The translations under genes and the position numbers were made by a program. From assembly GCA_030533445.1 (NCBI GenBank), contig CM060064.1, positions 1,839,416 through 1,903,415 of the forward strand: a stretch of DNA of 64,000 nucleotides, read 5' to 3'. Each line of letters opens with the position of its first letter. Within the stretch, counting starts at the first letter, position 1. The DNA comes from Cyprinodon diabolis. Taxonomy: Eukaryota > Chordata > Actinopteri > Cyprinodontiformes > Cyprinodontidae. Below, piece by piece: positions 12,150 through 21,936 of the stretch. The notes beneath the pieces were generated by a model that had not been told where the DNA came from, did not search any database, and saw nothing but the letters and a program-made list of their open reading frames with translations.

Positions 12150-12235
12150 CCCATCGGCCTCAGCAGATGGCTGCTCACACTGAACCTAGCTCTGCTCGAG
12201 GTTTCTTCCTGTTAAAAGGGAGCAAGATTTACTGA
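12150..12235 (+). repeat. L2 3' UTR fragment
   Basis: CCTCAGCAGATGGC, CTCACACTGA and GGTTTCTTCCTGTTAAAAGG match 30278-30345, the 3' UTR of the L2 copy, in the same orientation. Confidence 0.65.
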
Positions 12236-12696
12236 TCCTCCCAGGTACTCCTTTAATCTCCCATAGTTAGCTTCCAGAGGCTAGCTCCAGCTAGCCGTAG
12301 CCTCTTCTAGCTCTCCCTGGTCTCCCTGGCTGGCTTCTCCAATGTACCTCTATCTTACTACCGGGCAGCCGTAGCCTCTCCCCTGCCTTCAGTGCTCTCG
12401 CTCCTTATCCGATCTGCAGCCGTGTCCCTCTATTCCTCCACAGTTAGCTTCTATAGCTAGTCCCAGCCAAATGTACCCTCTCCCCCTGGTGCTACAGTAG
12501 CAGCCATTCAAAATGGCCCTTCCCAGTCAAATGCCAGCCGAAAGCGCAGCCTTGAAAACAGTAGAAAATACATAAACACAGTAATATAAACATATGAGTG
12601 TATATTTACAGTTCTAACATTTTTGTTTCGTTTTTTTAATAATAAAATATAAGAAATATAATAAAGTACAATAAAATAATCAATTTCACAAAACAT

Positions 12697-13071
12697 TCAG
12701 CAGCCTAATGGTGGTGGGGAAGAAACTGTGTGGAACCTGCTGGTCCTGCATTGAATGCTGTGAAGCCTCTTCCCAGAGGGCAGCAGGGAGAACAGTCCAT
12801 GGTGGGGGGGTGAGGGGTCATTGATGATGTCACGGGCTTGGGACACGCAGCGCTGGGATGAAATGTCTTTAATGGAGGGAAGAGGAGCCCTCATGATCCT
12901 CTCTGCTGTTCTCACCTTCTTCCAGTCTGAGGCACTGCAGCCTCCACACCACACAGTGAGACAGCTGCTCAGAACGCTCTCTATGGTGCTTCTGGAGAAG
13001 GTGGGGAGGATGGGTGGGGGCAGGTGGGCTCTTGTGCCCTTTTGACCAGTGAGGTGACGTTTCCAGTCCAA
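12697..13071 (-). pseudogene. LINE ORF2 C-terminal region
   Basis: This frame shows STIESVLSSCLTVWCGGCSA, a RTAERIMRAPLPSI segment and DIINDPSPPHHGLFSLLPSGKR, the recurring C-terminal blocks of this LINE group. It ends close to 12697, followed by the 3' flank. The spacing from the RT pieces matches the usual protein order. Confidence 0.7.
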
Positions 13072-13123
13072 GTGAGGGTGTCTGTGATGTGAACCCCCAG
13101 GAATTTAGTGCTGCTGACCACCT

Positions 13124-14112
13124 CTACAGCTGAGCTGTTGATGAGCACTGGAACGTGGTTAGGACGGTTCTTCTGAGAAGATCCACCATGATCTCCTTGG
13201 TCTTCTCCACCTTCAGGATCAGGCTGTTATCTCTGCACCACCAGCTGCTCCACCTCCTCTCTGTAGTCCAGGTCGTTGTCGTCTCTGATGAGGCCCACCA
13301 CCGTGGTGTCGTCTGCAAACTTCACCATGTGGTCGGTGGTGAACCTGGGGACGCAGTTGTGTGTCATCAGGGTGAACGGCAGGGGGCTCAGGACGCAGCC
13401 CTGAGGGGAGGGGCTAAGATTGATGACATCAGAGGCGTTCTGTCCGACCCGGACTGACTGAGGTCTGTTGGTGAAGAAGTCTAGCAGCCAATAGCAGAGG
13501 GGTGTATTGAAGCCCAGCTGTTCCAGTTTGCCCATCAGATGCTGTGGGATGATGGCGTTGAAAGCTGAACTGAAGTCCAGGAACAGCATCCGCACGTGGG
13601 TGTTCTTCTCCTCCAGGTGTGCCAGGCTCAGGTGGAGAGCAGCAGAGATGGCGTCCTCAGTGGAGCGGTTCCGTCGGTAGGCAAACTGGAAACGGGTGGA
13701 ATGTTGGCGGCAGCCTGGAGACGATGTGTTCTTTAACCAGCCTTTGGAAGCACTTCATCATGATGGGAGTCAGAGCGACAGGCCGCTAATCATTGAGGGA
13801 GGCGACCTGAGGCTTCTTTGGGACTGGAATAATGGAGGCAGACTGGAAGCATGATGGCACTATGGATTGGTCCAGCCAGGTGTTAAAGATGTCTGTGAGG
13901 ACACCAGCCAGCTGATCTGCACACTGCTTTTACACCTGCCCAGGTGTGTTATCAGGCCCTGGGGCCTTCCTTGGGTTGACTTTTATTGCTGGAGGGATGT
14001 TTAGTCCCTCAAACCTTCCAAAGAAGTTGTTCAGTTCATTTAGGAGGTAAGTGTTTGCTGCATCTACCGGGGGGGAGTGTTGTAGTCTTTGATCATCGGA
14101 ATGCCTTTCCAC
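13124..14112 (-). pseudogene. LINE ORF2 reverse transcriptase domain (broken)
   Basis: The piece at 14112-13930 has the RT entry block KVNPRKAPGPDNTPGQV. After about 330 bases of damaged sequence, the piece at 13595-13227 carries [20 protein letters not shown] (FLDFSSAF replaces the usual DFSSAFNT), the palm segment [15 protein letters not shown] and the catalytic [11 protein letters not shown] third piece, 13318-13124, continues in another frame (ILKVEKTKEIMVD). The two catalytic aspartates are present, but shifts and an internal loss make it non-functional. Confidence 0.75.
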
Positions 14113-14714
14113 ATCCTCCTGGTGTTGCTGTCATTGTGGAAAAGATCCTGGATCTTCTGGCTGTGGTTCTGCTTCGCTGATCTGATGGCACGGTTTAAGT
14201 TGCCACGCGCTGTTCTTAGTGCCTCTTTATCACCAGACTTGAAAGCTGAGTTCGGTGCTTCTAGCGATTTCCGAACCTCTCTATTTATTCAGGGTGGTTG
14301 GTTGGCCCGGGTGGTGATGTTCTTTTTGATGCTGACATCCTCAATGCATTGGTTGATGTAGGCTGACACAGTCATGGCATACTGTACTCATCAATACTTA
14401 ATTAGTTGTCATATGTTGCAGCAGCCTTGAAGATGTTCCAGTGAGAGCTTTCAAAACAGTCTTGGTGTGTTGCCATGGCACCCTCAGACCACACACGGAC
14501 CTCTTTAACTGCTAGTTTAGCCCTGATCAGCTGGGGCTTAAATGCAGGGATAAGCATGACTGATAGGTGATCTGATTAACCGAGGTGGGGGCGGGGGGCT
14601 GCTCTGAATGCATCTTTGATGTTAGAGTAAACCAGGTCTAAAGTGTTTTCACCCCGAGTTGCAAAGTCCACATGTTGGTAGAAATGATGGAGAACAATCT
14701 TCAAGTTAGCCTGG

Positions 14715-15288
14715 TTAAAATCTCCAGCAATGATGAAAACAGCCTCTGTGTGCAGATTGGAGCTCAGAGATAGCCTGGTATAGAGTCTTCATGGCCTCTT
14801 TAGTGTTAGCGCTGGGGGGGACGTAAACAGCAGTGATGCTAACCACACTGAACTCTCTGGGCAGATACAACGGCCTGCAGTTAAGAGTCAGAAACTCCAT
14901 GTCTAGCGTTCTTGCACCAGCTGTTGTTGATGTAAACACACAGCCCACCACCCTGAGTCTTACCACTTAGGTCTTTGTTCCTATCAACGCGGTATAGAGT
15001 TAGCCCCTCCAGGTTAATAGCATTGTCCAGTATTGCTGGATGCAGCCATGACTCCTTCAGAATGATGGCGCAGCAGTTACTAATCTCCTTCTTTGATGAG
15101 AGCTCCAGTCGGAGATGATCCATTTTGTCTTCCAACGAGCGGACATTGGAGAGCAGGATTGATGGAAGCTGAGCTCTGTGGGGATTTCTCTTTAGCTTAA
15201 CAGTTAACCCCCCTCGGCAGTCTCGCTTTCTCCGTCTCCCGCATCTCTTCCTCCGGCCATTATGTTCCGCTCTTCTTTTTTTGTACAT
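14715..15288 (-). pseudogene. LINE ORF2 endonuclease domain (broken)
   Basis: Two overlapping minus-strand frames (15288-14881 and 14966-14715) together give a typical APE-type endonuclease start. Visible blocks are LLSNVRSLEDKMDHLRLEL, IILKESWLHPAI, LYRVDRNKD, GGGLCVYINNSWC, then FLTLNCRPLYLPREFSVV and AVYVPPSANTKEA. In intact relatives these blocks carry the conserved N, E, D and Y residues of the metal-dependent nick-forming enzyme used for target-primed reverse transcription. The N-terminal stretch is basic (KKRRAEHNGRRKRCGRRRKR). A frameshift near 14900 separates the halves, so it is inactive. Confidence 0.75.
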
Positions 15289-15579
15289 CCGTCCGTAGCA
15301 CTCCGCAGCTTTTTTTAAACGGTCAAAAATGTCTGTATTTTAAAAAAAATTGTGACCGTGGCTCCAACAGAAGTTGCTGACCATAGATGCAGGTTTTATG
15401 TCTATTTTGTATCGTATAAAGAGGCAAGTTTTGTGAAATTGTAGAGAGGAGCTGTTCTTGGCCGCTGCTTTGGAGTGCCGCCAGGGTAAGTATCTCAAGA
15501 TCTTTAGATCATAATGTGATCAAATACTGACAGAAAGAATATTTTAGTACGAAGATTGATGTTTAAAAAGGAATTGTAG

Positions 15580-15648
15580 GGGACCAGCTAAGGACCAGCC
15601 AAGGACCAACCAAGAATCAACCAAGAACCAGCCAAGGACCAACCAAAT
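15580..15648 (+). repeat. 11-bp minisatellite
   Basis: About six imperfect copies of AAGGACCAGCC (variants AAGGACCAACC, AAGAATCAACC, AAGAACCAGCC). It lies just left of the CACTA-type element. Confidence 0.8.
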
Positions 15649-16090
15649 GCCCATCAAGTTAAGTGGGGAAATTTTGAATGGCTACTACTCTGCTTCCCTG
15701 CTTCACACTGCATGAAAAGTGAGATTTTCGTCCCCGTAAACTCCCCCAGATCTCCCTGATTTTCGTTAGTTTCCGACAATTTGCAACCCGCACTTATCGC
15801 CGTTTGTCAGTGCCACAAATTGTTGGGAACGGACTCTGACGTATGTGGAGAGTGATCAGCTGTACTAATGGCCCTAATTAGCATATGAATGCAGCGAACC
15901 CGCGCGGCTGGCCAGGTCTGGCTTGAATAACCTACTCAGTATTGGCTAAAACCACTATTCTCAAACAAGTAAAATCGCTCGTGATTGGCAGCAAAACCAC
16001 ACGTGGCCACGCCAGGCTTTAATTTTCTTACTGAGTATTGGACGGAAACCGTTTCTTTTTAAACAAGTAAAATCGCTCGTGATTGGTTGG

Positions 16091-16111
16091 CATATATATA
16101 TATTTACATAA

Positions 16112-16181
<70 letters not shown>

Positions 16182-16260
16182 ATAAATATATATAATTTAT
16201 ATATATATTTATTTATTTATTCATATATTTATTCATTCATATATTTATTTATCCATATGC
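16091..16260. repeat. TA-rich microsatellite
   Basis: Long TA dinucleotide run with TATTTAT interruptions, inside the CACTA-type element. Confidence 0.95.
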
Positions 16261-16376
16261 TGTGTATTTATGTTATTCTACACTACTACACAATTATTAG
16301 GCTATCATCAAGGACATGAATGAATTTATACAGGAAATGAACATTTGCCAGGAAGCTGTTTATGCAAAGAAAGAGC

Positions 16377-16382
16377 TTTATT
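16377..16382 (-). terminator. Polyadenylation signal of the candidate unit
   Basis: AATAAA on the minus strand (TTTATT on the plus strand), about 20 bp before a possible cleavage region near 16360 and about 300 bp after the last acceptor. Confidence 0.4.
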
Positions 16383-16881
16383 AAAACAAACACAACTATA
16401 TACAACGCGAGGATCTGCCCACACATGCGTATCCAAAAATTACAACTCCGTGAACTGTCCGTTTGCCTCCTCGGGATTGGAGGTAACTGGCAGCATTCCC
16501 TCCGAGGCAGGGCCGATGTGCAGACGCCTACTGTGCGTGGCCCTGTACTTCGGCATCGCTTCTAACCGGGACTGCAGCTTAACACAGAGTTCAGAGAGAT
16601 CCGGCCTACGAAATGGCGGCGGCCATTCCAGAGTTCCCCTTCCTCATCAGCTAGCACACTCTGCCTCGATTCCAGCAGCTGTAAAAAAAAAAAAAAAAAA
16701 CAATGAATCAGCAGTATGCGATGGGATGCACTGCGTATGGACACAACACATCTATCAATGCACCTGAAAAATAGTCACCAAATAAAGTCTTACCCTCTTT
16801 CTTTTCTGAATGCTTGGCATTCCGCGCACAACGTGTTCGCTGGCTGCGTATATCTGAAGCTCCTGCGTACCGTCTCATAAT

Positions 16882-17545
16882 TAGGGATGCACGATATTGG
16901 GATTTTGGCCGATATCCGATATGCCGATATTTTAAAACTCATGTAGCTGATAACCGATACCGATGTTAAAGCTGGACAAAAATAAGTAGTCATTGAAAAT
17001 AGCAGTTTTGTTATCCATTTCTGACACTTTGAAAAATAATATACTCAAATATATTTTCATATGCTGATATCAAATTGATTTTTAAAAACGCCGTATCGAT
17101 CTATTTTACTTTCAAAATCTCGTGAAATTTCACCGTTCTGTTACAAACTCTCGTGATATTTTTCAAATTCTTGTGAGATTTTGTTAGTAAAATAGATCGA
17201 TACCGCGTCAATATGTCAACATAATATGGCAAAATTTCGATGACATATAGCAATATTTCATTAGTAAAAGAGATTGATATGGTGTTTTTAAATGGCAATA
17301 TATCAGCATAAGATATTGTGATATTTTAATGTATCAATATTATTTCCCTCGTCTTTAGAAGTTTTTAAGTCTTTAAAAAAGACGTTTTTGAGGAAGAAGT
17401 AGTAGTATTTTTTTGAGACTTTAGAAACTCAGAAGCTGATCAAATATCGGGTTAAATATCGGTGGCGTGGCCGATGTCCGATATTCAGTTTTAAGGCCGA
17501 TACAGGCCGATACCGATAGGGGGCCGATTATATCGTGCATCCCTA
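16882..17545. mobile_element. Non-autonomous hAT element, 664 bp
   Basis: The ends TAGGGATGCACGATAT and its exact reverse complement are flanked by a perfect 8-bp duplication, CTCATAAT (16874-16881 and 17546-17553). The subterminal sequence is rich in CCGATATC/GCCGAT words. No transposase. It sits inside the third exon-like block of the minus-strand unit, splitting it. Confidence 0.92.
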
Positions 17546-17729
17546 CTCATAATACGTCTTACAGGCAGCTGAAAACAATTAAATGAGAGTGGTATGAATA
17601 ATAGGAGGTCACCGCCTCATTATGAGGCGAGATTAGTCTGTGAAAACAAAATGTACAGTTATGATCGGTATCCATCCGTATCTATTTCCTTTTACCGCAG
17701 AATGAATATGCATATTCTTTAACTCTTAC

Positions 17730-17791
17730 CCTTGCTCCAGTTCATAGCGCCTGCAATTTGTCTCCGAGTTGTGAAGACGGCGTACTGCTTC
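17730..17791 (-). CDS. Putative second exon, 62 nt
   Basis: Bounded by an AG acceptor (TTCACAG|GAAG) and a strong donor (AAGG|GTAAGAG). In phase with exon 1 it encodes EAVRRLHNSETNCRRYELEQ, a charged helix-forming stretch. A second frame (KQYAVFTTRRQIAGAMNWSK) is also open and continues into the third block without a stop, so the true frame is undecided. Confidence 0.35.
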
Positions 17792-17836
17792 CTGTGAATC
17801 ACAAAAAATACACTTTAATAAAGCTTGTTTTTGCAA

Positions 17837-17922
17837 GGCTACTATTAGCCGTAGCTTTAGGCTAGGCTGCTATTAGCCGTAGCGTAGGCTAGGCTTCTAT
17901 TAGCCGTAGCTTAGGCTAGGCT
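17837..17922. repeat. 27-28-bp tandem repeat, three copies
   Basis: Three copies of a unit containing TATTAGCCGTAGC and TAGGCTAGGCT. It lies in the putative first intron of the minus-strand unit. Confidence 0.85.
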
Positions 17923-17961
17923 GTTTTTAGCTTAGCAGGCAGTAATCGAACATATATTTAC

Positions 17962-18075
17962 CGCTAGCTTCTCTTCTTTGAGTTCGTCTCTCCCGCATAG
18001 TTGTTCGACTGCAGAGTCGCCATCGCATCCAAGAGGAGTTGAAGGCGAGTTGAACGCCAGACGTAGTCCAGCCAT
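17962..18075 (-). CDS. Putative first coding exon, 38 codons
   Basis: The ATG at 18075 has an acceptable context (ATCAATGG) and opens exactly 38 codons before a GTAAAT donor, leaving phase 0. The peptide is acidic and turns helical toward the end (VEQLCGRDELKEEKLA). An alternative in-frame-shifted ATG (MATLQSNNYAGETNSKKRS) reaches a stop just before the donor. No homologue comes to mind. Assignment rests on splice signals and on phase agreement with the next block only. Confidence 0.35.
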
Positions 18076-18140
18076 TGATCACGTACCAGCAAAATCCAAA
18101 CAAAGGGACTGGAGATAAAGTTCTTCTGAGTATAGCTCCT

Positions 18141-18184
18141 CCAATCACATACGAGGTCATTGTTATACGGAAGGACTCGCGAGA
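18141..18184 (-). promoter_or_regulatory. Promoter-like motifs upstream of the putative exon 1
   Basis: On the minus strand TCTCGCGAG (18184-18176) lies about 100 bp upstream of the ATG and ATTGG (CCAAT box reversed, 18145-18141) about 66 bp upstream. TCTCGCGAGA is a known core motif of vertebrate TATA-less promoters. No TATA box is seen. Whether the site is active is unknown. Confidence 0.4.
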
Positions 18185-18189
18185 ACAGC

Positions 18190-18825
18190 TGCGTCTATAA
18201 TGGTTTTTTTTTGTTTGTTTTTTTTTTGCTTTATTGGCAATTCCCTGTAACAATACAGAGTAATTCAAACATCAAACAAAGATACACAGCAGTTGGTGAC
18301 ATTATAACTTAAAAAAAATGAGACAGATAATGTAAAAAATAAATAAAAATAAAACAAGGGAAACAAAAATATAAATAAATAAACAATAAAATAAAATAAA
18401 CATAAAATAATAATAGCTAGGGGTTTATGGTCATTTAACTTTTTGTAGCTTCCTGTCCTAAACAGTCTTTAAGGAAACATATTAGAAGATGCAATATAGT
18501 ATATGTGGGAGAGGAGTTGCTGTAAAACAATGGTTTACCACAGATTTAAAACTAGTAATAGCATAAAGAAATATGAAAACTCTAAAACAGTCTTTAGACT
18601 TTTTATCAGCAATTACTGTGGGTAGCACAACTTGTGTTACAGAAAATAGCAGGCTTTGGAGATATGTTCTGGAGAATCTTGATTTATACCATACTACAGA
18701 ACATTTCTAAAAAGGCTGCTGGCTTTTTCTATGTTTATAGGTGAAAATAATAAAAACTACAAAAGAGCAACTTTGCTGTTCTCCATAAATGTTGGGAAAA
18801 TTGTTTAAAAGTTTGTTGCATAAGG
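18190..18825. other. No recognisable feature
   Basis: A/T-rich sequence with T and A homopolymers inside the CACTA-type element. No gene is visible. Confidence 0.4.
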
Positions 18826-19045
18826 GCGTGCTTTGGTTGCCCAGTGTTTAGCGCACAAAACCCATGTACAGAAAGATTCCTTAGTCCTCGACATGGATGA
18901 CCTGGGTTCGAATCCTTGGCCGCATGTCTCTCCCTCTCATACCCCCTTTCCTGCCAGCCTACTGCCAAAAAAACGAGACACTAGTGCCGTAAAAACTCCA
19001 AAATGTGCTGAAAAAACTCCCCAAAAAAAAGGCTCTTGCATAAAA
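18826..19045 (+). mobile_element. tRNA-derived SINE
   Basis: A tRNA-like head has an A-box-like CAGTGTTTAGCGC (18842-18854) and a good B box GGGTTCGAATCC (18904-18915) about 50 bp apart. The CTCTCCCTCTCAT body and an A-rich end with AAAAAACTCC repeats follow. The spacing fits a pol III promoter. It is inserted in the CACTA-type element. Confidence 0.7.
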
Positions 19046-19700
19046 GCTTCTACAACACAATGCTGTTGATGGTAGATTGTTTTGAAGGGTCAGACAGGAA
19101 AGCTTGGTAAACAAATCTAACATATCTGAGATGCCGATACCATTTACTGTGAAAGAAAGGACAATGGAGAGAAAATGTAGAGAATAATGTAGGAGTGCTG
19201 CTAGAATTCCAGTTCCCAGATCTGTGTTTTCTATTACTTCTACAACCACTAAAACTTATGTTATAAATGTACGTTATTGGCAAGTGAAACCCTGTCAGAG
19301 CTCTCCTTAGATATCAGCCCAGTTACAGTTTGCCCTGCAAAAATAATCTGCTCTCTTGAAAATCTCAAACTCTTGCCACATTTCAGGCATCGAACATAAA
19401 CATTTTTTAGTGAAGAATCAACAACTAGTTTTACCCAATCATGAAGTGTAATTAAATATATTGGATATTTTTAACTTTTTTAACAAATAAAAAACTGAAG
19501 AGTGGGGTGTGCAAAATGAATCGGCCCCTTTTACTTTCAGTGCAGCAAACTCTCCCCTGAAGTTCAGTGAGGATCTCTGAATGATCCAATGTCGACCTAA
19601 ATGATACTAAATAGAATCCACCTGTGTGTAATCAAGTCTCCCGATAAATGCACCTGCTCTGTGATCGCCTCAGAGGTCTGTTTAAAGTGCAGAGAGCATC

Positions 19701-19841
19701 ATGAAGAACAAGGAACACATCAGACAGGTCCGAGACACTGTTGTGGAGAAGTTTAAAGCTGGATTTGGAAACAAAAAGATTTCCCAAGCTTTAAAAATCC
19801 CAAGGAGCACTGTGCAAGGAATGCACATTTTACCTTGCTGA
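19701..19841 (+). pseudogene. Tc1/mariner transposase N-terminal fragment
   Basis: This 46-codon frame starts MKNKEHIRQVRDTVVEKFKA and continues GFGNKKISQALKIPRSTVQG, the first helix-turn-helix of Tc1-like transposases (paired-like DNA-binding domain). The match stops after VQG and a stop codon follows five residues later, so the linker, second DNA-binding motif and DDE catalytic domain are all missing. About 200 bp upstream (from about 19500) resembles the usual Tc1 5' region. It is a dead fragment inside the CACTA-type element. Confidence 0.8.
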
Positions 19842-19951
19842 TTCTGATTCACATTTTACCAACTGATTCTGATTAAAACTAATTTTTGAAATAAATTATT
19901 TTGTGTATTTTCTTACATAACATTTGCCATTGCTAATGGCATACACAGTAA

Positions 19952-20446
19952 TCTAGCGTACTTTAATTAAATAAATCAATTTAAGCTAAAATGTAAGAGT
20001 CTATAATTAGGTCATACTGAGCCTGATCTATTTGTACCATCTATTTGGGGGATATTTATTGCCACACTTTGGGCCACTTAATACCAATTTAGCATCAAAT
20101 AAATGAGGCAGCCTACCTCAGCATTGTTGCTGACCTTATGTCCTTATGACCACAGTGTACCAATCTTCTGATGGCTACTTCCAGCAGGATAATGCGCCAT
20201 GTTATAAAGTGAATCATCTCAGACTCATTTCTTGAAACTTTTCCACTTAAGTAATTGTGAATTGAGCATATTGACAGACAACGTTTTATGTTTTATCTTA
20301 AATACAATTTTTTTTTTTTTATAATTACTGCTCTAAATGTATTGCTCTGTCAGCTAAAGATCTGTTTTGGTCTCTATACTTTAATTAAATAAATCAATTC
20401 AAGCTAAAATGTAAGAGTCTATACTGAGCCTGATCTCTTTGTATCA
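19952..20446 (+). repeat. Direct duplication with spacer
   Basis: The block TACTTTAATTAAATAAATCAA...AGCTAAAATGTAAGAGTCTATA...CTGAGCCTGATC at 19959-20030 recurs at 20372-20436. The second copy lacks the ATTAGGTCAT piece. The roughly 340 bp between may be a duplicated or inserted segment. Confidence 0.7.
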
Positions 20447-20729
20447 GAGATTTTCTTACCTTTTAGAAAAATGTCACTTGGGGTAAAACTCCCCCTGCAA
20501 CCCTGATTTGCATTTGTATAGCTCATTTACATGTTAAAGCCTCCCCTAGAATTCCATGGGGGGGAGGCATGGGGGGAACACTGCCTAAGAAAGCCCACGT
20601 CAATTTCTGACAATTTATGGGAGTTTTCGGCGAAGCCTGCAAATTACCGTAAACTGCCGTTAACCTGAACTTCCACGACAATCTACAGTGCCGCATATTG
20701 ACGAAAATCCCACTTTTCATGCAGTGTCA

Positions 20730-21120
20730 GCAGGCTTCTCCGCTCTGCTGACTCTACCCGCTCTCGTGCGCTGATTCCCCGGAGGGATCCTGCAATCTCC
20801 TACTGTGGCTCCTGACTTCCAGATGGTGACGAGGCTGGCAGCTAGGTCCCGGTTCTGATTTTTTTTCTCTGCCAGTGTTCTTGCACTGATTTCACACTGC
20901 TAATGTCTGAGCTCCAGATCTTAGCTCCAGAATGCTGTCTAAACCCAACCGTCTTTTGTCTGGGTAATTGTCCTCCGCTGAAGGAGACAGTATTGCTCCA
21001 TAGGTAGGTGGAAGAAGTGCTAAAAGCTATATTTGTACCTACTCTAGGAATCTGGTGAACCAAGGAGCCGGACAGCTTAGTTCGACTTTCTAAAGTAAAA
21101 AACAGTGCCATTCACTTTGG
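20730..21120. repeat. Unclassified dispersed repeat, copy 3 (right part)
   Basis: Resumes after the CACTA-type element and matches the end of the 3.1-4.1 kb copy (AGATGGTGAC, GCTGGC, GAGCTCCAGA, AGAATGC). The left part of this copy is just before 15703 (AATGGCTACTACT). Confidence 0.5.
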
Positions 21121-21853
21121 AAAACTATGTCCACCATGATGATACGCTGGTACGAAATAAACATCTAACATGCTACTGACTTCTTTATAAAAATCTGTCC
21201 TTAAGTTTTACTTGTGAAGATAAGAAAGAAACTAAATTGTGCATTGTTGCAGCATTGAATGCTTGCTGTCATTTAAAAATGTACCCTGCGGTAATTCTAT
21301 ACACCTCTTCCTTCTTTAGAGCTGCAAGGACCTTCTCCTTTTAACTGCTGAATGACTTTGCTTAATGTTTCATTAACGCAAATTACAAGCATTTATAATT
21401 GAGAATTACGATGCAATGACACCCCATTACTAATAAATCATAGGGACTGTGAAGAACTGCTGAGCTAAACAGAAACAAACCAAAGAAAACAGGTAACGAC
21501 CATGTGAGGACAACCTGCGCTTTCCAAGTGGACCATCCCGTATTTACCTAATATATGCATCTAATCTCTGTAATAGAGATACAGATGAATATATGTCTCA
21601 GAAATGAATTTAAATATATATCCACTGCTCATGAATAACAATTTATTTAAAAAATTCTTTATTGATTCCACAGGAAAATTTAATCAAACTTTGCCCCACC
21701 TGTCATTTTTTGTAAAGAAATAAAAAAACAAAAAAACAAAAACAAAACAGTTCTCACCCGGGTCCAACACTTTACTGCCAAAAGCCTCCAGATAAAGTTC
21801 CTTCACTCCAAACTGTACAAGGAGCTGCATCTCTTTATCTGGCGAGAAAAAAG
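21121..21853. other. No recognisable feature
   Basis: AT-rich sequence with an AAAAACAAAAAC run near 21725. It abuts the truncated 5' LTR, and no target duplication partner for the element is found here. Confidence 0.45.
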
Positions 21854-21894
21854 CAGCACACCTGGAGCTCGTCAGCCCATTAGAGGACCTCCAC

Positions 21895-21936
21895 TACTTA
21901 AGCAGCTGCCAGACCTTCCTTCAACGCCGCAGTGTT
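21895..21936 (+). promoter_or_regulatory. LTR core promoter: TATA-like box and predicted start
   Basis: TACTTAAG (21895-21902) lies 32 nt before CCGCAGTGTT (21927-21936). The same box-to-motif distance is seen in the LTRs at 43990, 59613 and 7929 (reversed). The start is inferred from this spacing and from PBS complementarity. Confidence 0.6.

Larger units (their letters stand above)
11410..12545. repeat. Unclassified dispersed repeat, copy 2 (interrupted)
   Basis: Same family as 3105-4130, starting at CAACTTTTAAAGAGAGCGTGCACGAGG. Between about 11700 and 12235 it is interrupted by LINE-derived 3' pieces and then resumes (CTTCTCCAATGTA, CTACCGGGCAGCC). Its far end, CAGTAGCAGCCATT followed by GGGAAGG reversed, is an inverted version of a segment at about 3280-3350. 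Confidence 0.55.
12690..15300 (-). mobile_element. Decayed non-LTR retrotransposon (CR1/Rex1-like)
   Basis: Reading right to left, this region gives an apurinic endonuclease domain, a linker, a reverse transcriptase and a C-terminal region in the normal ORF2 order. The frames are broken by many stops and shifts. Its RT motif is [11 protein letters not shown], not the [11 protein letters not shown] of the L2 copies here, so it is a different family. I lean to the CR1/Rex1 branch from family knowledge, without an alignment. The 5' end is near 15300, and the 3' end near 12690 lies against AT-rich sequence. Confidence 0.75.
16360..18184 (-). other. Candidate multi-exon transcription unit inside the CACTA-type element
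   Basis: On the minus strand I can place four exon-like blocks. Block 1 is 18075-17962, from ATG to GCG|GTAAAT. Block 2 is 17791-17730, CAC AG|GAAGC to AAGG|GTAAGA. Block 3 is 17568-16794, TTTTCAG|CTG to GAGG|GTAAGA, containing a later hAT insertion. Block 4 starts at 16678 after a T-rich ACAG and has AATAAA at 16382-16377. From the ATG, blocks 1 and 2 join in phase: MAGLRLAFNSPSTPLGCDGD, then AVEQLCGRDELKEEKLA, then EAVRRLHNSETNCRRYELEQ; a stop follows three codons into block 3. Other frames give open but unconnected pieces (AMNWSK / ACKTYYETVRRSFRY; LEAMPKYRATHSRRLHIGPA in block 4). It may be a decayed captured gene, an element gene or a noncoding transcript. I do not recognise the protein. 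Confidence 0.45.
15706..20726. mobile_element. CACTA (EnSpm)-type DNA transposon, 5 kb
   Basis: The left end is CACTGCATGAAAAGTG and the right end is its exact reverse complement. Pairing extends to 26 of 27 bases with one A/G mismatch. TCA occurs immediately outside both ends (15703-15705 and 20727-20729), a 3-bp target duplication. CACTG ends plus a 3-bp duplication fit the EnSpm/CACTA superfamily. The flanks belong to the unclassified repeat family of 3.1 and 11.4 kb, so that repeat was its target. Inside lie a hAT, a SINE, a Tc1 fragment, a TA microsatellite and an exon-like minus-strand unit. I see no CACTA transposase. Confidence 0.75.
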
